Below are positions 55,871 to 64,000 of a stretch of 64,000 nt of DNA, in pieces. Made by a program: the position numbers and the translations under genes. Below the pieces are notes generated by a model. The model saw only the letters and a list, made by a program, of their open reading frames with translations, was not told the DNA's origin and searched no databases. Source of the stretch: Paramyrothecium sp. XJ0827. Taxonomy: Eukaryota; Ascomycota; Sordariomycetes; Hypocreales; Stachybotryaceae. The DNA lies in the NCBI GenBank assembly GCA_020881915.1, contig JAJFPB010000006.1:3968001-4032000 (forward strand), given 5' to 3'. The first letter of the stretch is position 1. Every line of letters begins with the position of its first letter.

Positions 55871-57002
55871 TTACAAGTCGTCGATCAAAGGACTCAATCC
55901 TTGCGGTGTTCCGATCTTGCTTTCGTACCAATCCTTGAGCCTTCCAACCCTTGCACGATCGGCCATCCACGGAGCAAAAGCACCTGGATCCGTGTTGTTG
56001 ACCTGGTCAATCGGCTCGAAGGGGAACCCTTGAGGGTCTGGAATATCCTGCCGAACGCTCCAGCCTCTGCCCTGCTGGAACTCTTCCGACAGCATCCAGT
56101 TGTGCAAGAGCTTGGCGCCCTCGGGGTGCGGCGCGTCCTTCAGAATGGCCGCTCCTTGCGCCCAAGCCACAAACTTGCCCTGCCTGGGCTTGGCGGTCGT
56201 GAAGCCCGGGGGCGGGGTCCATCCAAACATAGAAGTGAATGTGACGGCTTCAGGGGCGTCGGGCGCGAAGAGGAAGGGGGCTGGCGTTGCGCTGCCGCGG
56301 ACCCAGCGGGGATTCTGCTTGAGCAGGGCCTCAAACCACGCGACACCATGCTCTTGAACGCTACAGAGTGTCAGCATACCAACATTAACACTGTTTGCAC
56401 GTAATCACTCACATGAGATCAAACGCCCATAACACAGCGTCGTCGTCGTTTGGATACGTCAACACAAGCTTACCCTTCAGCTCTGGGCGAAGAAGGTCCT
56501 CCCAGTCGCTGATGGTCACATTGGGCAGCTTCTGGGTGTTGGTGATGATGTCCCACGATATGATGTACATGCTATGCCAGGCCGCATGCTTAGAGTCCTT
56601 GAATGCTGGGTAGACCTGATCGAAACCGGCGGGTGCGTAGTTGAGTAGGGCCCCTTCGCTGGCCCAGCGAGGATAGTCCTGAAGTGTCTGCAACATGACG
56701 CTGTCGACAAAGACATTGCCGGCAGCCAGCTGCTAGTCAATGGCGCCGTCGTGGTACTTGGACAGGTCGACTGTGACGTTCAGGGTCATGCCGGCGAAGC
56801 GCTCCTCGAAGGCTTGTTTGAGGCCGTTTTGTTGTGATAGTTCATCGCCGCCGTGCCAGAGTGTCACAACGCCGCCCTCGGCGAGCGCGGCCTGGTGAAG
56901 CTCGTCGATAGAACGGGTTTCGACGGCAAAGGTACAGTTTGCAACTGCGCAAGTGCCAAGCACAAGCGCAGCCTGGATGGCTCGGGAGATGTTGGAATTC
57001 AT
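55871..57002 (-). pseudogene. bacterial-type ABC solute-binding protein with in-frame TAG
   Basis: Exons 56413-57002 and 55871-56360 (52-bp intron, GTGAGT...CTGTAG) would give 359 codons. A signal peptide (QAALVLGTCAVANCTFAVE) leads into a type II periplasmic-binding fold: AALAEGGVVTLWHGGDE, GLKQAFEERFAGMTLNV, DLSKYHDG, VDSVMLQTLQDYPRWASEG, YNDDDA-type hinge YPNDDDAVLWAFDL, KPRQGKFVAWAQGAAIL, GAKLLHNWMLSEEFQQ. Such fungal proteins resemble bacterial iron/thiamine-class binding proteins. Codon 90 (56733-56735) is TAG inside a conserved stretch (GAID, stop, QLAAGNVFVDSV), and the same frame continues cleanly, so this is a single nonsense change (CAG or CGG to TAG would explain it). No transporter partner is nearby. 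No ligand assigned. Confidence 0.72.
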
Positions 57003-59945
57003 AGTGAACTGATGGAACGAGGTTGAGCTGGGACGTCTGCTGGATTTGCGGAGGGCATATCAACTTATAACCTGTTTTCTTGCACCACTGACATTGACTC
57101 TTTCTAATCTGATCCATGCCAAGGCGATAGAGAACCCCGGCAGTCGTAAGCAGTCGTAAGGCAAAGCCCATTGATAGCCCTGCTCATCATCGAGCCACCC
57201 CTGCACGGGTTCCTGAACTCGTGATGAAATGCGGGTCCTGTTGCACCAACTTCACCCGTCATCTCATGCCTTGCAGGATCGGGCTCGCTCATGCCAGATT
57301 GAGTTCGTCCCATGAACTGTGGCTTGGGTTAGCTGTCGCCATTACAAAGACGGACAGCAAGGACAGGGGTGCGGGAGCGGCCATCGGCACGTGCAGTTGC
57401 CAAGTGATGGCATCGTGGCACCTTGTCGCAGAACCCTGAGCGAAATGCGGGTCATCGCGATGCGCGCGGCCCCTCTCAAGATTCGATTCTAGGGCGAGAC
57501 AATCTTTGGATAAATTAACCACGCACCAGGCTGTGCGGCACTACATTAGTTTAGTGTGCATACGTCGACAATCTAGATCGCCCCGGATTCTTCCCGAGAC
57601 TACCTGCCACGTTTACCCCTAGCAATTATCACAAAGGAAATATGCCTAGACAATGCTACCTACCAAAAGAAGGTTCCTTGTTTCTGACAGAGCAATCGTA
57701 GCTTCAACCTGTGGGAGCGTAGCACGCGCATCAAATCGACAAAACCCAGGACCTCGAACAACTCTTTTTGTTAGAACTTCAATCACGCAAAAGTGACACG
57801 GCTAGTCCGAGTCTATCAGGTTTGATCTGGTAGTCTACCTGATTTGAGGCACAGAATCACTTGCTTTGTCATGATGCCCTGCTTCGTGATTCCTGTTCTA
57901 ACAATTGTCGACGAGCGTTATGGCCATCACTGGAGGGCCACCATGAAGGGGAGGTTGTAATTATTAATTAAATAGCATGTTCCATATAAAATCTGTCCCT
58001 GACGCGACGCATCCCGCACGGGGAAACACGGCGTTGGCGTCAACGGTCTGTGCGGCCCACCTGTTCGGAATATCCCACATGGCTCGAGAGCCCAGGCGTC
58101 GTGCTATTTCGGAGCATCCCAGCTACCTTGAAGGACACTAGGATCTCTCCCAATCTGGGCTGTTCCACAAAGATTGGGAGAATCACACATGATCATGCCC
58201 GGGTTCAGAGCGGGGCATGACCAAGCACCGGGAACAATTTTATTTCACGTCGAGCGTTCAAGTAATATGTCTTGCAGCTACGGGTATATACAATCCTCGA
58301 CACCAGTAATGCATCTGTTATTTTTGGGGGTGAGTGGCAATGTCTCGGAGCATATGGGCGTTGGGATCTATATTGGGATGTAAATGAAGGCTGATATAAT
58401 CAGTTTGGCGAGCTCTTTGGAGGTAAAACCTATCGAACTTCCACATTCTTCAACTCTTTGTGAGAAACAGTATCAAAGGAGGTCGATACCTTGGTTGGAA
58501 CAGAATAGATGTGGAGAGGTGATCGAGCAGCCCAAGTAGATAATGCAGATTGTGGGAAGCAAATTATGGAAGAGTCGGGCTAATGGAAGGTAACGATATC
58601 ACTGAATGGATTAAGACGTCAAAGCTGAATGCCGCAAGATCCTCGGAAAACAGTGAGGATCTGGGGCAATAGCTCAGAACTTTTTTATCCACTGCTCGAG
58701 GTTCGTAAGGAAATACAACCAATTATCATCACTTCAGGTGCGAACGACGATGATGTCGTATCCGCGTCCTTCAAACCACCAGTCTACATAACCCATTAGT
58801 ACACACAGCTTCATCCTCCGTATGGAGCGATGTAAGTATTACCAATAGTGCCAACATCAACGCCATAACATTTGCTATCACGAAAACTCACTGGGAGCCT
58901 TTTTGAATATGTGCAAGTACGGTATCGCACTTGAACTTGTGCCGAACGAGAAGGAGGAATTGTGCATCTGAATCGGTGCCGTTTGCATCAATCAAACAAA
59001 CATTCCAGAACAAAACTAGCAGGTCACGATGATGTGGTCCATCTACAGCGAGGCCAGCTTCAACGCCGGCTAGCTTAGTACATCAGGAAAATGACAGGTC
59101 GACCACCGCTGAAGCGGATCAACAGCTTCCCAGGGGTGTTGCCGATCGACCTACATAGTGCTCTCCAGCATGAGGATTCTGGATTTCTATATCCACGACC
59201 CCTGATATTCAGAAATGCTCGTGTGGCGGTTGAGTGTGACCTGTGCGGAGTGCAGCTCGAAAATGTCGAACACAGATGCGCTTAAATCCTTAGATATCCG
59301 ACCCTGGTGGCGATTTGCCTACACTTCAGCCAAATTCGAGGGCGAATGCTACTATTCGAGGTCATGTCAGAGAGACATGCTACGAACCCAGTAACCTCCT
59401 TCGATGCCCGACTCGCAGCAGCGGCGTAAGTTGAAGTCCTGGATGCCGTAGAAAGTCTTGTGCACAACGTAAATGCGTGGGCAAGTGCATCAAGGCGCAT
59501 CGCTGATTGCTAAAGACATTTTATAAATGAGGGGGAAGGCTCTGATATGTATCAGCCTCGCAAGCAAAACCACCTACTTGACCAAGGATAATAGAACACC
59601 GGGAGAATTCGTGAATCTACTAGTCCTGGGTCCCATCACGACGGGTTACAAAAAGTAGTCTGGGAATTACTGTGCTGACACAGGCACTTTCTCGAGCATC
59701 GTGGAAGTCGTCATCTGGCTCAGTATCAAGAGTATTCCGCTCGGCATAAAAATCAATCCAGGTGCTAGACCTGGGCGCAAGGCAGGAGAAAAGACCCGTC
59801 CCTCGTCAACTGTCACCAGCGTCCGCAGGATCTGGAGCCATATTGACAACAGAAAGCAGATTGTCGGATGTTGCGATTAGTTCATCCATCAAGTCTACCC
59901 TCTGACGAAGGAGCGTTTTGAAATCCTCAAGGTGTAGTCCCTGTC
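57003..59945. other. long intergenic, no gene seen
   Basis: 2.9 kb, the largest gap. Short frames with no domains. Around 59280-59510 on the plus strand a reading such as LVHNVNAWASASRRIAD looks faintly protein-like but has no start or context. It could be degraded coding sequence related to the ankyrin fragment next to it. Confidence 0.4.
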
Positions 59946-60263
59946 TTACCTAGACCGTAGATGATCTGTTTCGGCCAAGATGGCAAGCGTTTCGCAATCA
60001 CCATAAAGGGCTGCAATTTCGAGTAAATAGGGCCCTATGAGCTGGGCGCAGACGGTGTACTCGGACCAGCGGTCAAGAAAAAGGCACAGAGTGTTATGAC
60101 TGTTGCAATTGATGGCCGTGGTAAGTGGTGTCTCGCCTGTGACAGCCAAGGCGTTGATATCGGCTCCATACTCGAGGATTGATTTAGAGTCTAGGGTGTT
60201 TGATTCACATATTCTAGAATATGTCTTCACTATTGAGAGCTCAATCATCCAAGTCTGTGTCAT
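59946..60263 (-). pseudogene. ankyrin-repeat gene fragment
   Basis: The frame reads SILEYGADINALAVTGETPL, TAINCNSHNTLCLFLDRW and YLLEIAALYGDCETLAILAE, about two degenerate ankyrin repeats (the ADIN.....G.TPL pattern). After a stop at 59946 a shifted frame (about 59800-59935) reads on as LHLEDFKTLLRQRVDLMDEL, as if it were the same protein after a frameshift. Upstream it runs into the 3' flank of the kelch gene, so the 5' part is missing. Probably a decayed piece of a larger ankyrin protein. Confidence 0.45.
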
Positions 60264-60362
60264 CCTGTACGTAACATGTATTGCTAATCAGCATCCGATT
60301 GCCAATGCCACGGCAAGAGTTTTGGCCGCGGAGCAGACACCTGCTTCTTTATCCACACCCTG

Positions 60363-62343
60363 CTATTCCAGCTCCCGAATAGTACCATCATTGTTACCCT
60401 GCTGTGGAGGAAGCTCAAGCGGCGACGCTGGGCTGCTCATTCGCCGACTTACAAAACTGGACCCCATGACCCCGGTTCCTATGGATGGGTCGCAGCTGGA
60501 CATGGTCGAGGGCCTGTATGAAGACTGCGTCATTTTTGATCGACGTCGCTCGCCCCGACGGCGGACAACCCTCCTGCCAATGAAGAACCACGCCAACGAC
60601 AAGAGAACTAGTGCTGTGACGCCGCCAATAACAATGCCAACAATGGCACCGGTCGAGAGTGTCGGTCCTGAAGGGGCTGGTGGTGGTGGCATCGAGGAGT
60701 TGGTTGGGCGGGTTGGAGAGCGTGATGGGATCGATGCTTTACGGCTAAGCAGGTCCTCGAGGGGCTTATTACCCGCGTCAAATCCATCCTTGGGTTTCAT
60801 GAGTGTGGCCCCGCCATCCTTATCCCCGCCAACGACGCCATAGACATCAACGGGAACTACATTGCTCGTAATGTTCGGATCGTATAATGCCCAGTACGTA
60901 TGGTTGTCACCGGCGTTCTGGCTCGTCCCCGTCCAAAAGTTGTGCTGCGCCCATGTGTCGTACGCGAGGTCGCAGTTGTCAGTGTCTGTGTAGGTGCCGC
61001 CTATGACGAGCATCTGGGACATTGACTTCACCATGTTGCAGGAAGCACTGTAGTGGCCATATTCCGGGGGCAGCGTGGCGTTCCCATGGTGGTCAGGGTA
61101 GGCTTTCACCCAGGTGAATGAAGGTAGGGTTAAGATGTATATATCATTGAATGAAGTGGTGTTTACGTCTGGGGGCGGCACACTCAGACCCCCCCAGAGG
61201 TAGCTTTTTGTTTATTCAGTATTGCGTTTTATGCCGTTGAGCAAAGCACTGGCACTTACATGTTGAAGCTTGATTTGTCTGGTGCCCAGGCAACATCGAC
61301 ACAGAACCGGCGTCTATTCTGCGGTATCTCTCCCGTTGTCTTCTGAGTCGACCATGAATTTCCATTGGCATCAAACACAAAAACCTGGTCAAATGGCTGG
61401 GGAGCTGTCTTGCCATTGTTGTCAGGGCTGATAATTCCCCCCAGGTATACAAGCAACCCAAGGGAGTCGCCGGCTGGGATCCATACCATGGCACCTTCGG
61501 CTCTAGGGGTTTGGTCTGGACTAGCTGCCTGGGTGAATTCACCTGTATCGTAAGCGTATGAGTAGAGATTCGAGCTCATCGTACGCGGTTGGGTCCATCC
61601 ACTCATGGAGACATTGCTAATCCATCCTCCATAGTAATAACCCATACCAGTCTCGGACACACCGACTCCGGCACCATACGAGGCAATTTTCGGCGGGGGT
61701 TTCAAATTAGGCCGACCAAAGTCATCCCACTTGTCGTTAAGGATATCGTAACTTAAAAGGTGATAGGGTTCTTGTGCAAGACCGCCGTTCCACTCGCCAC
61801 CATAAAGATAGAATCTTTTATTAACTTGATCACCCCACAGGACTCCCCCATGCACGGTTGGAATGCTACAATATCGGAGTCAGCATGTCCTTTAGAGATG
61901 GATCTCGAGCACGCGCTCTATTAAGACGTGGCTTGGGGAATAAATCTAGATTCCAGCATAGCAGCAATTCAGACCACGAGAGCTGACTTGCCTGTCGTTC
62001 TTGTTTAAGCTGATATTCAAGTTGGGCCATGGGACAGAGCCTCCAGCAAGATGATTAAGGTCGTGATATCCCAGCCAGGTATCTCCATTGCAAGTTAGCC
62101 AATCTCTTGTCACCCCACTTGACTTTGAAAACACTAATGCATGAAAAGTCATGTTGGCTTACTGGAATAGTTTGCATGATCCTGTTGAAACCCTTCGAAA
62201 TTCACCCACCCGCCATCAATATATAACTTATCATCGATGACTGTTGTTTGGTGTGCGAATCTCCGACAAAAGTTCTCCTTTGGGTTTTGAGCATTGGTCA
62301 AGTTAACAGCGGACAACAAGAGCAGTAACAATAGCGATTTCAT
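60363..62343 (-). CDS. kelch-repeat single-pass membrane protein
   Basis: Exons 62163-62343, 61992-62103, 61260-61865 and 60363-61203 give 579 residues. A signal peptide (MKSLLLLLLLSAVNLTNA) is followed by kelch blades: FAHQTTVIDDKLYIDGGW, TVHGGVLWGDQVNKRFYLYGG, GMGYYYGGWISN, GLLVYLGGI, SFNIYLWGGL, NDIYILTLPSFTWVKAYP, MLVIGGTY. Then a Pro/Ser linker, one membrane helix (GAIVGIVIGGVTALVLLSLAWFF) and a basic cytosolic tail. The propeller is thus extracellular, probably binding protein or glycan. Intron 2 (61866-61991) has a GC donor in the ideal context AG|GCAAGT and ends TTGTAG. The frame has upstream ATGs to 62427; 62343 is chosen because the signal peptide starts there. Confidence 0.85.
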
Positions 62344-64000
62344 TCGCTTCTCCTGCCAAAATTGCTGATGAAACGACATTGGTACGGCCGGATGCTCTAA
62401 TACTGGTTTCATGAATACTCTCGTCAAAGTCTTGAGGAAGTGGGATTGGCACTTGTACTAGAAATTACCTGTTGGTGGAGTTGGAGCTTTATAAGCGACC
62501 CCCAGTGGTTCGGTTCATCAAGCTGAGAGGTCTAGATCCCCTCCCCGGACCATGCTGTATACCATATGTACACCATAACGCCACAGGAAGTGAGTTTCAT
62601 GATACAAACCCACCGAAGCGTGCAATTTTTACTGGCGATCGTTTGCTGAGATTGGGCCTGACCGAAAATAAGCGGCACACGGAGCTGATCGACTCGTGAT
62701 CGCCGATGATATCACACCATTCCATTGTGCTGCTGTTGCTCGATTTTTGCCTTTGTGCTCCTGACTACCTAGATGCCGTCGCTATATCAAGGCTGGCACA
62801 TGTCGTCAACTTATTGGACAAATCGATACCTTCCATGGTTGCTAATGATGCTTGAATACTGCGAGGTCATGGTATTGCCTTACCGATAGCAATTGCTGGA
62901 ATTATTATTCCATACTGTTGCAAAAGATGAACTTTCAATCGTACCGCCTTATTATTCCTTATTTCAAATTGCCACGCCCAACCATGTGGCTGTAGGCATG
63001 CCACTTGATGTATGGCACAAAGTATTGGATGTTGAACTGGGCGCTGCGAGCGGCTGTTGGACTCTACCACTGCGGGATGCACCAAAGAGATATTGTGGGT
63101 TAAGAGATACGGGATGTGGATGATGTGTTTGATATGCTTGATGAAATGCTTGAAGTAACTTAGAATACGAACTAGCTGTGCACTCCGCATTGATGCTTTC
63201 CTCTAGTACCCCGTAGTGCCATACCTAGAGTATGTGATGCTGTACTTTGTCACCAATTACTTATGAGACCATTACTTCTTGTTTACCCGAACTTGTGGGC
63301 TGCATTATCCACTCGTCAAGTGGAACAGGCACGGGTCTAGTCGAGGGGGAAGAAAAAAAAGACGAGCACAAGTCGACGGTTGATGAGCTTGTCCCCAGTG
63401 AACTGAGACTGCAAGGCAGTACTTAGTCCAACTTTAGGCGAGAATTGATTAAAAGAACTTTCCCTCACCACGTGCCATCATCACATGGATAGGCTTGGCA
63501 CGCTAGCTTGGGCGCTCATACTTTCTTCAAGTCTATCACATGCTGCTTTCCGCCCCGCCTCCTCCACTCTCGTGCGCGGTCAAACACTTGTCAGGCTACT
63601 GATGGTTCCTGATTGAAGCTTTGGGATACATGCTTAAATCAAGTAGGGTTGTAGAACTGATACCTGGAATGCATACAGTCGAGACTCTTTTCGATTTCGA
63701 ATCTCCTTTAGACCCTGGCACTAATTCCAGCTGCGAAACTTTCCAGCCAGAAATACGACCTAAGACCCACCGGCGTCCGAGATGCCAATACCTAAGTAAG
63801 CTGGGAATATTTAATTGGCTGAATGCGTTCAACAAATATCCTTCACACCCATGACGGGTAGCTTTGCTGATAATGTTAAGCCCTCCGGTTCATTAGCCTA
63901 ATTAGCAATGACAAACGTACAAGTCCTCTGACAATAGCATCCTTGTGGATGTCATCCCTTGGGGGTAGTCTCGTACCTGGAATGCAGCTAGTCATTCACT
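62344..64000. other. intergenic, right edge, no gene seen
   Basis: 1.66 kb. Kelch gene upstream region at the left; only short featureless frames elsewhere (for example 63621-63854). Confidence 0.4.

Noticed and set aside
63621..63854. Possible small gene near the right edge
   Set aside because: 77 residues with no recognisable feature or partner exon.
1..64000. CRISPR arrays, tRNA and rRNA genes, intact transposons
   Set aside because: Scanning by eye found no spaced direct repeats, no tRNA-like arm and loop pattern, and no transposase or reverse transcriptase motifs. A tRNAscan and a repeat-library search would be needed to be sure.

Overview
The window is nuclear DNA from a filamentous ascomycete, most likely a Sordariomycete (Fusarium-like or related; this is inferred from gene content and not proven). 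Evidence: genes are interrupted by short introns of 40-126 bp with GTRNGT donors and CTRAC/CTRAY branch sites, and the families are typical of fungi (RTA1-like, SAT4/rhodopsin-like, Zn2Cys6 and bZIP-DUF3425 regulators, PL9 pectate lyase, kelch membrane protein). I saw no rRNA, tRNA, CRISPR or intact transposon.

Left arm (0.36-8.9 kb): an RTA1-type membrane protein, a Zn2Cys6 regulator, a bZIP-DUF3425 regulator, an NAD(P)-binding NmrA-like protein and a SAT4-family seven-helix protein.

Central block (9.1-30.4 kb), the most interesting part: two copies of a divergent two-gene module. Gene A encodes a trypsin-like serine protease (TAGH / DWALI / GDSG triad). Gene B encodes a Cys-motif protein with one C-terminal membrane anchor. 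The copies (A1/B1 at 9.1-14.5 kb, A2/B2 at 26.9-30.4 kb) lie in opposite orientation, so the two B genes point toward each other. Between them sit a nucleotidyltransferase-like gene, a seven-helix receptor-like protein and a nine-exon gene of 1753 residues that joins a sacsin/NO VEIN-type HSP90-like ATPase to a C-terminal DUF3883 domain with a PD-(D/E)XK-like LEVKST motif. In the best splice model A1 is also fused to a large membrane-anchored ectodomain. Protease, membrane partner, chaperone-like ATPase/nuclease-fold protein and a possible receptor together resemble an allorecognition or immune locus; that function is inference only.

Right arm (31-62 kb): mostly metabolic and secreted functions. 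It has a bacterial-type glutaminase with a STAS-like tail, a DAO-family FAD oxidase, a small mitochondrial-type protein, a PL9 pectate lyase, a secreted epoxide hydrolase, a PhoD-type phosphatase, a sugar transporter divergent from an arylsulfatase that has a one-base frameshift, a xylanolytic-type Zn2Cys6 regulator, a peroxisomal acyl-CoA oxidase (C-terminal AKL), a bacterial-type solute-binding protein with an in-frame TAG, an ankyrin fragment and a kelch-repeat membrane protein. Two broken genes and one fragment suggest relaxed selection or turnover there. Three introns use GC-AG borders. Exon borders were derived by hand from reading-frame continuity and splice signals; none is confirmed by transcripts.
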